Of a stretch of 64,000 nucleotides of DNA, positions 22,618 to 35,257 are shown one piece after another (positions within the stretch are counted from its first letter, which is position 1; each line of letters opens with the position of its first letter). The position numbers and the translations under genes are program-made. The notes below the pieces were generated by a model, which had not been told where the DNA came from, did not search any database, and saw only the letters and a list, made by a program, of their open reading frames with translations. The stretch lies in assembly GCA_001557505.1 (NCBI GenBank), contig LSAX01000009.1:1674001-1738000 (forward strand). The letters run 5' to 3'. Origin of the DNA: Reticulascus tulasneorum. Taxonomy: Eukaryota > Ascomycota > Sordariomycetes > Glomerellales > Reticulascaceae.

Positions 22618-23747
22618 ATGTGGTTCAGGTCGTCTCTGTCAGCGCTGTGGCTGGCAGCATTGGCTTGGGGAGCTATAAAAGACGATGGGGAGGGCGAAGT
22701 CAAGAGCATTGCGGTTTGTCCATCCCTCTTTGGATGGCACAATTGATTCAGCTGGACTAACTTCTTCCTGCTATAGCTAAGGACGCATACACTCAATCAG
22801 GTTTGCGATTCCCGTGCCTATACCCCTTGAATGTTTGCTGAAATCGCATGTGTTGTTAGCCATACCTTGATTCGGACATGCAAAGTCGATGGTATGATTT
22901 TGGCGGAGATACGATTATTCGCACAGATTCGTACGTGTCCCTGAACGAAGCAGTCCCCCGCAGCATCTAACCCGGCAATTTCAGATACATCCGATTAACG
23001 TCTGACCGCCCGTCGCAAACTGGGTGGCTCTTCTCGAGGGTTCCATTGACAGCTACTAACTGGGAAATCGAGGTTGAATTTAAGATTCATGGAAAGAACC
23101 AGCTATACGGTGATGGATTTGCAGTGTGGATTACCAAGAATCGCGGGCAGGCTGGCCCTGTGTTCGGCAGCGTGGATAACTTCGAAGGTCTTGGCATCTT
23201 CTTCGACACCTACAAGAACAACAGGCCCGGCGTCGTGTTCCCTTTCGTGATGGCAATGTTCGGCGATGGAAAGACGCCATACGACAAGGACAACGACGGG
23301 AAGGCATCTGAGCTTGCTGGGTGCTCTGCACGCGGCATTCGCCACGCGAGCATCCCTACCAAGTTCAAGTTGACCTACTTCCAGGACAAGTTTTTGAAGC
23401 TGGAGCTACAGTACAAGACCGAGGGCGAGTGGACACTCTGCTTCGAGACCAGTGAACCACCAGCAATTCCCCAGATCGCTTACCTCGGGTTCAGTGCTGA
23501 GACGGGCGAGCTGAGCGACAACCACGACATCATTTCGGTGCAAGCCAAGAACCTTTACACCACGCCTTCTTCGAACAACCGCCAAACACCCGGCAGCGGA
23601 CGGGGACGCAAGTCGCCGGTTCAGAAGCAAAAGGGTAGCTGGACCTGGCTACTTATGAAGATTGTCCTCTTCTTCACTGTCGCTGCAGGGCTCTATGTGG
23701 GATACACCGGTTGGAGAGCCAAGAACCAGAAGTCGCATCGTTTTTAA
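22618..23747 (+). CDS. L-type lectin of the early secretory pathway (VIP36/Emp47 family)
   Basis: A cargo receptor for glycoproteins cycling between ER and Golgi. Exons 22618-22713, 22777-22800, 22860-22930 and 22985-23747 give 317 residues. A signal peptide (LSALWLAALAWG) is followed by the lectin domain: LRTHTLNQ-PYLDSD, RWYDFGGDTIIRTDS, YIRLTSDRPSQTGWLFSR, EFKIHG, YGDGFAVWITKNRG, GIFFDTYKNN and the C-terminal EPPAIPQIAYLGFSAETGE. The Asp and Asn residues that bind Ca2+ and mannose in this family are present (DGFAVW; DTYKNN). One transmembrane helix (WLLMKIVLFFTVAAGLYVGY, about 285-304) precedes a short basic tail ending KSHRF. The second exon is a 24-nt microexon in phase 0 on both sides. 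Confidence 0.92.
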
Positions 23748-26317
23748 AAGTGATCCAGCTGGTGCCGGCGAGCGAGCGAGGGTTATGGAGTCATGGCAGT
23801 GATAAGCCGTACATAGTGTTTTGCATGGGCAGGTCAAATCGTTTCTTATGTCGTTATGCTGGTGTCCTCTTATGTCCTGTCCCCTGAAAATGGTGCTCGA
23901 CTGCTGCTTTGAAAGTCTTACTACATAGCTGAGCCGTCAACGTATGTACCTGCAAAAAAGGTTGGGACCCTCCTAGAATGAAATTTCGTAACAGAATATG
24001 CCCAAAATAAATAAAACATCTCGTCTCATTACCCACACCCCCAGGTGCCCTCATCCCCAAAATGTTAGGTACCCGGCGCGGAATACACAAGCAGGTGGGA
24101 CTTCGAGATATGGCATGATGTTTAGACATGTGAACGTGGGCAGACTCGCTGATGCCACGCGCAGCTCAAACCAGGCTGCGGGCCACAACGGGAGGACACC
24201 TGGAGTTTCCTGATAGACAATGGTGGGATGCTTTTTTTGAAAAGTAAAATTTCTTTTGCAGCTCTAGAGCTGTAGTGGGGATTTGAAGTAACCACCCTAG
24301 GCCATACTTGAGTCGGTAACTTAAGTTAGGTCGGCTTCCGGGCTACAGAACACAAACAAGGTTGAACGAATATCCCTCGACACCAGGTCGATCTCGGGTC
24401 CGTGTCGATACCCGTATACGTATTATATTATGTAGCGCATACTCAATATCACGGCTCTGGGTGGTCGGTAGTTAGTAGCTTGTGGCTTGTTCCGCTATCT
24501 ACCTGATGCCAGTAAATAGTGGTGAGCCTCGATTCATCCATAATAGCGCCGAGGCCCAACGCGGCATATAATCTATGCGCAACCTGGTTTTTACGCTTTC
24601 GTGATGGTTTGGAGACACTGAATTGTAGTGCCAAGGAACTTTGGGGGGATGCCGCAGCCAGAGAGCAAAATATCAGCGTTTTCGCTGTCATTCGGTGACG
24701 GCTTAGGCAAGTGGTCAGATAATTGGCATGCTGGGAAACAAGGTGTCTCAGCAGCTGAGCATTTCAACTGCTTTTGAAATTCAGCAACATAGGTACAGTA
24801 GTTACGGCCTCCGTAGCAGACCAATCATCCCAACCTGGTCTGCCACGACGGAAGAATCAGTGACCACCAGCAAGGATCTTAAGCTTTGGAGAGACTCTGG
24901 CTTGGGAGCGAGATCCCCCCCCGCTTCAGGGTTCTGTGATTGGGTGGTGCAGACGCTAAAGTTGAGTTGGAGGTCGGGGTGGAGGGACGGGGGGATGGGC
25001 GATCGCTGACAAGTGGGTGCTTGCAGTGACGGAGTGGGTGATGGGGGGGTGATGTGATGGCATGGGGATGAGGATGAGGGTTAAAGATGATTCTGGCGAG
25101 GATGAATGCATGGGAATGGGTTGGATTTGAGGTATCTTAACCCCACCTTTTGCCCACCTGCGATGTCTTCCACCTCCCACCTCTTGTCTCCGTGTCCGTC
25201 AATTTGAATCTCTCGTTGCCCTGTGCCAAACCAAGAATACCGACTGACTTCCTGCAGCCTGCCTCCCTTGCACATCCTCCTCATCCGCGAGACCTCTCGC
25301 TTCCCAGCCGCCCAATTCGCTCCCATTACGTGGTATTCTGATCTCGTCACTTTTGCACCTGCAGCCAGTGTGGAAGCTCCCCTTTAGCTTTTTGCGACCT
25401 ACATCATCATCGCCCATCACTCAACTTCAGTGGTCCTTTGTCTTCCCCCCACCCAACTCAGTTCAATCGACGACCTCCTCGTCACAAGGCTTTTCACCTC
25501 CCCTTCGTTGCGATCAACACCGGCTCGAAGACCAATTGATTTCGAAGCTCGCATATATCTATCTATAGGTCCCACCGCTCGGCTCTTGGCTCTACGTGGA
25601 TATTCGCTCACCCCGCCGACCTACGTCGCAAAACGGGCTTCCAACGAATCCAACCACCCGCAGCCAACCCAGATAGCGGAACCCGACCTCAGCGGTCCAA
25701 AAAAAGCAATTACACAGCTGCGTATCTGAAAGAGGGGGGCCCAAAGGAAACACAAGCTTGCTTGCTTGCTTCAACCCGTGGTTAGTAGCTCTTCTCACTA
25801 TCGAAATAATTGCTGGGTCTCTTTGTTGCCAACCACTTCCGAAAACGTCATCTGTATGTACTGTATTTCACTCGTGCGACTGCCCTCTGCTTCTCTGATG
25901 AGACCTAACAGTTGGCCTTTTCTCGATAGGTGCCACTAGAACTCAGATTCGGTTATCTCAGGCTTCCGAAAGAGCCCACAATCCACACTCAGCAACAGAT
26001 CCTCACCATTTTTTTTTGCGCCTATTGAGTTGTTTCTCTGTCATTGTAGCTTATATTATCCAATTGCACTTGTGGAATGTGCGAACCTGGTCCCATTGTT
26101 CCTGGCAACAATTGGCGGCTTACATCTGAGCAGCAAAAAAGACCATCCCTTCCATCCCCCGCCATTTGTTAGCCGTTCTCCTCTCCCTTACTGAATCGAC
26201 GAGTCACTTTGCGGCCGCCACTTCTCTCCGACCTTCGAACGGGGAATCTGCAGCGCCAATCGTCGAGGGTTTCATCGAGATCCCTCCGGGTCCCACCTCC
26301 CCCCCTCCGTCCTTCAT
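23748..26317. other. Intergenic and long leader of the PKA gene
   Basis: 2.6 kb without a convincing gene. The left third looks like 3' UTR and spacer. From about 25150 the strand becomes C/T-rich (CTCCTCATCCGCGAGACC and similar), as expected for a long 5' leader of the kinase gene; a GCTT microsatellite lies at about 25755-25770. A candidate leader intron runs 25854-25911 (GTATGT..AACAG). Confidence 0.5.
25854..25911 (+). other. Candidate 5' UTR intron of the PKA gene
   Basis: GTATGT donor, CTGAT branch-like sequence and a CTAACAG end 58 nt later, in the C/T-rich leader about 400 bp before the start codon. The size matches the introns of neighbouring genes. Needs transcript data to confirm. 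Confidence 0.4.
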
Positions 26318-27967
<1,650 letters not shown>

Positions 27968-29187
27968 AGTCGCAAGACTGGCAAGGAGACTAATGAAGAC
28001 ATGGCACTCGAATGTCCTTCAATGATGTCAGGACGCGGCTTGGAGACGCATTTAGAAGTTTCAGCATCCCTCGGCCGTTTAATAAGGGTGGCTTGTCCTG
28101 GAGTGGTATTGGGTTGAATGTTCATCGATGGGAGCTCATTGAAGCTAAGGTGCGGGATCGTCTGTCTGCTCTGACCTGGGGCGCTGATTTGATGATTGGA
28201 GAAACGGGCTGGGAGGCGATACTGGATGGGGTCGAATGGGAACGGCCTGGAAAAAGTGAAGGGCTATGAACAGTGTTACCGTACCGCCTGACTACATCAA
28301 TACCTAACAACGATTATGTGTCTTGACGAGAGAAGGTCGTCAAGGAGTTAACCCAGTCTCGAATGAGAATGCTATTTTCAAGGATAGCGACCAGCGGCGT
28401 CTGTATGAGCCGGACGGCCATCGCCATTCAAACTGGTGACGTTGGAAAGGGCAGGCATGTCTTGCGTTACACCAATATTGAGATGTCCGTAGACAAGGCT
28501 CATGCCGGCCGCCGTTCCACTTGACACACGCCGTAGGACTCTGGCCACGGCAGAGAACTGCTCACTCGTATTGGGCATGATAGGATCCATTCTTGCGCAT
28601 GCAGAAGCAGATGAAGGGTGCTCAGCCTCGAGCTAGTGGATTTTATACATCGCTACGCAATATCTCATTGCTATCATCTTTCCAGGCTCCGACGGAATAG
28701 AGCTTGGACAAAGCGGTGATTGATCGTTTGAATAAAAGACGGGGAACAATTCCCCCACGCCCGAGGAGCTAAGCCCTCCCACCAGCTGTGATGGTGGGGC
28801 CGCTTAACAGGCCGTATTATAGCGATTCAATACGCCCGGCCGTCCTACAAACCAACAGAACCCCACAAAAAAAAGTCCTGGAGTGATAACCTAGCTGCCT
28901 AGGCCTGGGGAGACAGGTCTGGGCCACCCCCCCGGAGGAAGTAACCCCACCCATGTCCCCCGGCTCCTTACAAGCCTCACGGCCCGCAATTGGACAAAAG
29001 TCACGGGGCTGGATAGCGATTATGAAAGCTACGATGAGCTCAACCTGCATATTCTCCGCAAATTTCTTCGCTGGCAAAAAGGACTGGGATGACCCTTTCT
29101 GCTCCATGGTTCTGTATATGTTTCTGGTTCTTTCCTTTCGATCTCTGAACCCGTTTTAGGCGTGCCTCGAGTCAATTGGTCGCCAAG
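27968..29187. other. Intergenic, no gene seen
   Basis: 1.2 kb between PKA and the CorA-like gene. The left part continues as GC-balanced open frame without family features and is probably 3' UTR. An unsupported minus-strand frame at 28378-28590 was not accepted. Confidence 0.45.
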
Positions 29188-30938
29188 ATGGACGATTATA
29201 TGTTCCGGTTCCATGTCAATGACTGTCGGCAGGTGACGGAGGCGACCAGTTATGTTGAGATACTCAATTACTCGGTGAGCTTTGAAATGCGGAGGAGGGG
29301 GAATCGGAGTGAGCGGCGGAGAAACTAATGCGTGGTAGGACCCTTTTTATAACTCTTGCGAGGAGCATCCGTTGACACCGGATGAGTTTGAAAACTTCCT
29401 CAATCGAAGGGTATGAGGCTTTTGCCAACATTTTATTCGTCCTCACTCATTCGAGTCCGAGGAAAGCGGGACGTTCGGCTGACATGACATTGGACGATAG
29501 GGCGCTTTCGCTCCTCCCCTGAAGATGAGGGAAGGGACCAAATTGCTCAATGGCTTGAGATTAATGTCAGGATCCCCGGTTTGCAGTCTAACAAATGTCC
29601 CGCGTGCTGACCTCGGCGCAGACTTCAGAAGAATGCCAAGGACAAGGACACATTTGCGCCGCATGTCATATCGTTCACTTCAGATGCCTACGAGTCGATG
29701 GTGAGAACCATGCGATTGCCGTTCAGGGCAATTGAGGGTACTAGTGTTGTAGGGCCGTTCTTTTGGTGTGCGTATGACCAGGACGACGACGACCCGCATC
29801 TGCAAATCATCTTTCGCAAATCCGATGTTCGTAAGAAGGGCAAGACTCGAGGATGGGAGCTGATGTTGTCCCACTCGTTCAAGACGGGCATCACCAACGG
29901 TTACGTGAAAGGCACGCCGAGCTCGGACATCATCAAGGCCATCGGCCACCTGAAAGCCTGCGCCGGCCAGATCAACCATCCGCTCCTCCTGCCCGTCATC
30001 ATCCTCTCCTATGATCTATCATCCACCAATGATCAGAAGCAGCGCGATGCGCGAGATTGGTTGCGCAAGCTAGAGCACGCCGTCAGCATGCGAAACGAGA
30101 TCGAGGAGGAAGAGGGGTACGTAGGGAAGGACGGTAACATGGAACTGGAAGCCATCAATCGCGATCTCGTCGAGTGTCACAGCCAGGTGTTATGGAAGCG
30201 GCCGCAGGCGTTCCAAGGGATTGTGAAGGAGATGGAGACGGCCATGGACAAGTTCATGACGAAGATGCGGGCGGGGTATTCCGAGCGTCTCACAACCGAA
30301 CTCGACAGGCTGCACAGGAGCATGCTGAGCAGGCTAGACTTTTACCGGATCAAGTTGACGGGAATAGAGAACTATCAGCATACGACGCTGGAGAGGCTGA
30401 ACATCCAGAGGAGCGCCCTGTACAGTCTGCTATCCCAGCGAGAGTCGAGGATTCAGTTCCAGATGGCGGGTGAACAACGGCGGTTGGCCCATGCCAGTAA
30501 AAGGGATAGCACGGCGATGAAGACCCTCTCGTTGCTCGGTGCGCTCTTCTTGCCAGGGACGTATCTGGCTTCTGTTTTCAGCATGACGTTCTTCGACTTC
30601 GGAAATGGTAGGACAACCCGGCTCTCCTACAATGTCTTGCCAACACCCCATGCCAGGATGCAGGCCGCGCAGCGATGCTTACTGACTTGACCACAGATGC
30701 GGACCCAGTCATATCAACCCAGCTTTGGATATACTTCGCCATCACGCTACCCGTCACGGCCGCCATCGTGGGCTTCTGGTTATGGTTCGACAAGAGGCGC
30801 GAGGCACAATTTGCAGCGGAGGATGCTGACTTGGAGAAGAATATCGACAACATGGAGGTGGAGATCATGGCTACGATGAGGAAGCGGACAATGAGCAAGG
30901 CGAGCACGTGGCAATCACTCAGTTCCCCGGCAAGGTGA
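29188..30938 (+). CDS. CorA-like two-TM membrane protein
   Basis: Exons 29188-29274, 29339-29410, 29501-29565, 29622-30607 and 30697-30938 give 483 residues; all joins keep phase. The start MDDYMFRFHVNDCRQVTE is the first ATG compatible with these exons, but another upstream exon cannot be excluded. The N-terminal half has the blocks GLRLILQKN and SFTSDAYESMV seen in fungal CorA-like proteins. A long coiled coil follows (about residues 245-350, TTELDRLHRSMLSRLDFYRI and onward). Two membrane helices come near the C-terminus (TLSLLGALFLPGTYLASVF, then LWIYFAITLPVTAAIVGFWL) with a charged tail. The second helix is interrupted from the first by the last intron. The GMN motif of true Mg2+ channels is absent (SVFSMTFFDF stands at that place), so magnesium transport is uncertain. 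Confidence 0.85.
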
Positions 30939-31951
30939 TGCATTTGGCACTTTGGTGATGACAGAGTAAGATTACTTTTCCGGAGAAGTGAGACGAAAGG
31001 GAGTTAAGAAAAGAAGGGGCGCGAAAGGAGGCCTCTTTTTTCCGAGACATAGTTGTGGATTTGGGCAGCTTAGTGCGGCATTGGGGGCTGAAAGGGATGT
31101 GTTTGACTAGACATCATGCCTGTACGACCTTACGACTTTCACGACCGGGCTGTTATTTTATATGAGATATATATACCATAGTATCATAAGCATTCGTCGG
31201 ATTCTCACTTCTTGGACAGAGAGCTCCAACAGAAAATGCTGTCCAGTGGTGTGCAGATGTAGGTGCATCGCGAACTCGCCAGCCAGCCGGCCAGGCCAAC
31301 CCCTGAAACTCTTCTAGGAGTTAACTCCCTAGCTAGGTACGTAGGTAGTAATTGGTGAGGGTACGTACTGTACTAACTGAGGTAGTCTAAGCTGCTCATG
31401 ATGAAGCTGGAAGGCGGGGGATGGAGGGGTAAATCCCTATCGATAAGGCATGCAGCAGAGACATATGCCCTGTTAATTAAGGTTCGATCAACTATAAAAC
31501 AGTGACGACACATGCTTCAGGAGACGAACATTGCCATGGTTTTGTCATTGAACTTGACGTCGGAGCAGGACACATCATAGGCGCCTGGGAGCCCGGCTGT
31601 ATGCCACTACTTGGTAGGGGAAATCGTAGAACCATTCAGGTTGCCTGCCAAGCTTGGCAATATATCGTGTGTCCCGCTGATTGCATAGCGCATCATCGGA
31701 AAAGCAAGAATATCCACCAGCTTGGCAATGCCCGTATGGAGCAGGTAGGTCGGCCGACACGTATTTAGTGCCCCCGACTCGTTCGTTCAGCGGGAGGCAC
31801 AAGCCACTCTCAATTGATACCTGATTCATCCGGTCCTTGTGGCGTGCCTGACACCGCCCTTCTCTCTACTTATATGGACGTAAGCTCGGCTCTTGCTGTC
31901 TCCAAACCTCATGCAACCTTCCTTCCCACCTTTACACCTCTACTCAACGCG
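30939..31951. other. Intergenic, promoter of the PLC gene
   Basis: 1 kb. The left part is 3' UTR-like; around 31310-31390 there are overlapping TAGGTACGTAGG-type repeats. The right end is a pyrimidine-rich leader (CCTTCCTTCCCACC near 31917). Confidence 0.45.
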
Positions 31952-34020
31952 ATGGCGGACAAGGCAGCTGCACGCTCGGCCAGCGCCGCCCAGGCTGGTG
32001 GTGGAGCTAGCGAGTCGCAGAGGAGCGTCAAGACGGTGAATGCCTCCATCATGCCCCATCTGACCAAGATCTTCAAAGACCACGCTGGCGAGAAGGGTGA
32101 GAAATGGGGCAAGGACCAGATTGGCGCTTTTCTGCAGCACGTACAAGGCGATCATGGAGATTCCTTCGCCAAGGACCTGCCCATTGCTGCCCAGGACGAG
32201 GTCGACTTCAGTGGCTTCCTGTCGTACATGACCTCCCCGGCGTCAGCTCTGACCGGCCCTGCCAAAGTGCAGGATCTTTCGTACCCCCTCTCGAGCTACT
32301 ACATCAGCTCCAGCCACAACACCTACTTGACGGGGAACCAGCTCTACAGCGAGTCTAGCACCGAGGCATACAAAAATGTGCTGCGTCGTGGGTGCCGATG
32401 CATCGAGGTCGACGTGTGGGACGGAGATGAATCGGACGCGGAAACCGACTCATCTGTGAGTAGCAGCGATGAAGAAGCTGTTAAAGTACGGAAGGAACAG
32501 GCTGCAAAGGAGAAGACCAGCAAGCTGAAGATACTCAAGGACAAGATGCCCGACAAGCTTGCTGGGAAGCTGGAGAAGACGTCTCTAGGAAAGAGGCTGG
32601 ATCAGAAGATCCAAAGGTCCTCAACCGCCCCTCTCATGGCCCATCCAGCAGAACCTGCTACGGCAGCGAAGCCGGGCACGAAAGGAACTTCTCCACTGCG
32701 GAGAACCCCTTCGCCGCAAGCAGCAGTTGTCGAGCCTCGTGTCTTCCACGGGTACACCCTGACGAAAGAGGTTTCTTTCAGAGATGTCTGCGTGGCAGTT
32801 CGAGACCACGCTTTCGTGTTCACAGACACGCCTCTGATTGTCAGTCTGGAGGTCCATGCCAGTGCCCAGCAGCAGGAAATCATGGTGAAGATCATTGAAG
32901 ATACTTGGAAGGGTCTTCTCGTTGTGCCACCGGAGAGCGATGCAACGGAACTACCCACCCCATTTAGTCTGAAGGGGAAGATATTGGTTAAGGTGAAATA
33001 CGCGCCGCCAACTGCAGCCCCTGGTGAAGAAGCTGCCGAGGACGAGGACGACAAGCCCCCGGCGGCAGACACGACCAAGAAACCAGCCAAGAAACCATCA
33101 AAAATCATCCAGGGTTTGAGCAAGCTAGGCATTTATACGAAAGGCGTCTCGTTCAAGAGCTTGACGCAGCCCGAGGCGCAGATGCCAACCCATGTCTTCT
33201 CACTTTCTGAAAAGGGGGTCATGGAGGCTCACCAGAACGACAACAAGGCGCTGTTCAACCATAATAAGAATTTCTTGATGAGGGCTTACCCTTCAGGTCT
33301 CCGGATCGGGTCTTCCAATCTTGATCCTGCCGTGTTTTGGCGCAAGGGCATTCAAATCGTGGCTCTAAACTGGCAGAACTGGGACGAGGGCATGATGCTC
33401 AACGAAGCCATGTTTGCTGGTACCGGTGGATACGTTTTGAAACCAGAGGGTAACCTTAAATTCCTTCTCTCTCGGCAGAAGAATACTGACAATGTGCAGG
33501 GTATCGAGGCGATAAACCCTTAACCCCAGCAGAGAAAGTGAAGGCAAAAGGCCAAGCCACCGCAATTCCCCACAAGACCTTGGATCTCCAAATTGACATC
33601 CTAGCCGCCCAATCCATCCCCCTTCCCCCAGAAGACGAAGACCCCAAGAAGTTCAAACCCTACTTCAAGGTCGAATTACATGTAGAGGCGCCGGCAGAGC
33701 GTCAGGGTGGCCGCATCGAGGCAGACGGCAAGGAAAAGGAAGGCGAGTATAAAGCCAAGACCAAAACGCTACGAGGATGCGACCCGGATTTCGGAGGCGA
33801 GTCGCTTAAGTTCAAAGGCATCCCTGGGGTCGTGGAGGAGTTGGCCTTTGTGCGCTTCACGGTTCGGGACAGTGAGATGTTGAGGGACGATCTGGCCGCA
33901 TGGGCGTGTGTGAGATTGGATCGTCTGAGGACTGGGTACCGGTTCGTGCATTTACTGGACTGCAAGGGACGGCTTACGGACGGTGTGGCACTCATCCGAA
34001 TCGCGAAGACGCTGACGTAG
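31952..34020 (+). CDS. Phosphoinositide-specific phospholipase C (PLC-delta type)
   Basis: It cleaves phosphatidylinositol 4,5-bisphosphate to diacylglycerol and IP3. Exons 31952-33449 and 33500-34020 give 672 residues; the intron restores VLKPEG-YRGDKPLTP. I chose ATG 31952 (MADKAAARSASA) after a pyrimidine-rich leader; in-frame ATGs at 31814 and 31874 are possible. An EF-like helix pair (IFKDHAGEKGEKWGKDQIGAF) precedes the X domain, with SSSHNTYLTGNQ and RCIEVDVWDG. Inside the X domain about 105 residues of acidic then Lys-rich sequence are inserted before FHGYTLTKEVSFRDVC. The Y domain has MPTHVFSLSEKGV, RAYPSGLRIGSSNLDP and QIVALNWQNWDEGMMLNE. The C2 domain starts at LDLQIDILAAQSIPLP and includes YFKVELHVE. 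It converges on the DDR48-like gene with 173 bp between stops. Confidence 0.93.
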
Positions 34021-34193
34021 GCGTCACCACGATCTTTAGTTAAGAGTCTCAAAGACATAGCTTCTTGGACATTTTAAGATGATTTAACGAGAACGATTTG
34101 GCATAACCGGGTCATGATTCAAATCCATATCAATTCACAACTTGCTAAGCTACACTAGCTAAGAAAGGGCAAACCTGATGAGGGTTTGGTAGA

Positions 34194-35257
34194 CTAATAG
34201 TCCTCGCCGCCAGCGTTATCCCGCTTCTCACGACCAGACTGCTCCAACTTCTCGCTGTGGAGCGCCTTCCCGGCCTTCTCCAGGAAGCGGCCGGTCTTGC
34301 TGTCGCCGGTGTTGTCGTTGTCGTTGTTGCCCGAGCGGTTGGAGGAACCGTACTCGTTGTCGTTGTCGTTGTCGCGGCGGCTGGAGCCGTACGAGTCGTC
34401 GCCGCCGATTCCGGAGCTCTTGTTGCCGGGACCATATGAGTCGTCGCCACCGATGCCAGAGCTCTTGTTACCGGAGCCGAAGCCGGTGCTGTCATCGTCG
34501 TTTCGGCGTCCGCTGGAGCCGTATGAGTCGTCACCGCCGATACCAGAGCTCTTGTTTCCGGATCCATACGAGTCGTCTCCTCCGAATCCGGAGCTCTTGT
34601 TACCGGAGCCATATGAGTCGTCACCACCAATACCCGAGCTCTTGTTGCCGGAGCCGTATGAGTCGTCGCCACCAATACCCGAGCTCTTGTTGCCGGAGCC
34701 GTAGGAGTCGTCACCACCAATGCCAGAGCTCTTGTTACCGGAGCCGAATCCGGTGCTGTCGTCGTCGTTGCGGCGTCCACTGGAGCCGTATGAATCGTCA
34801 CCACCGGAGCTCTTGTTACCGGAGCCGTATGAGTCGTCACCACCGATGCCGGAGCTCTTGTTACCAGATCCGTACGAGTCATCTCCTCCGAACCCAGAGC
34901 TCTTAGTGCCTGAGCCGTATCCCGTGCTGTCGTCATCAGTGCGACGAGCACCAGATGATCCGTATGAGTCGTCGCCGCCGATGCCAGAGCTCTTGTTACC
35001 AGAGCTAAAGCCGGTGCTGTCATCGTCGTTGCGGCGACCGCTGGAGCCATACGAGTCATCTCCCGTGGAGCGGTCCTGGCCGGAGCCTCCGAAGGAGGAT
35101 TCGTCATTGCCGCGAGTGCCAGAGCTGAAGCCGGTCTGGTCATCGTCGCCTCGGCGGTTGCCAGAGCCGTAGCTGTCCTGCTGCAGTGTCAGTTTCTCCT
35201 CATGTGAGATGTGAGAGAACAGGAGAGGCGCACGTTATCATTGCCACCGTAAGACAT
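34194..35257 (-). CDS. DDR48-like Gly/Ser/Asp-rich stress-response repeat protein
   Basis: Exons 35257-35234 (24 nt) and 35180-34194 give 336 residues. The start MSYGGNDN joins QDSYGSGNRRGDDDQTG across a 53-nt intron with a NAGNAG acceptor. The body consists of tandem copies of SYGSGNKSSGIGGDD, with variants SYGSSGRRNDDDSTGFGSG, like the SYGSSN repeats of yeast Ddr48 and its filamentous homologues. The C-terminus is a distinct Lys/Glu-rich helix (SKTGRFLEKAGKALHSEKL, then REKRDNAGGEDY). Exon 2 has no internal Met, so this frame is easy to miss, and the repeats leave the opposite strand and other frames open by chance. Ddr48 proteins are strongly induced by stress; they are hydrophilic and disordered with no known enzyme activity. 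Two CCCCT (STRE-like) sites lie about 330-345 bp upstream. Confidence 0.87.
34385..35060 (-). repeat. Tandem ~45-bp and ~100-bp coding repeats of the DDR48-like gene
   Basis: Repeated blocks containing GAGCTCTTGTTACCGGAGCC (plus strand) with the phrase CGTATGAGTCGTCACCACC, present at least nine times, plus a longer variant carrying the GTCGTCGTTGCGGCGTCC segment at about 34490, 34755, 34930 and 35020. The period stays a multiple of 3. Confidence 0.85.

Noticed and set aside
28012..28590. Open frames downstream of PKA on both strands
   Set aside because: Short, without family features; the left part fits a 3' UTR.
31814..31951. Upstream start for PLC (MIPDSSGPCG...)
   Set aside because: The extension is not domain-like and covers a pyrimidine-rich leader; ATG 31952 fits better, though 31814 or 31874 cannot be excluded.
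34145..35143. 332-codon minus-strand frame and plus-strand frames over the DDR48-like repeats
   Set aside because: They are other frames of the 45-bp repeats (Ala/Thr-rich and Leu/Pro/Glu-rich). The spliced minus-strand frame with SYGSGN repeats has a proper start, intron and non-repeat C-terminus.
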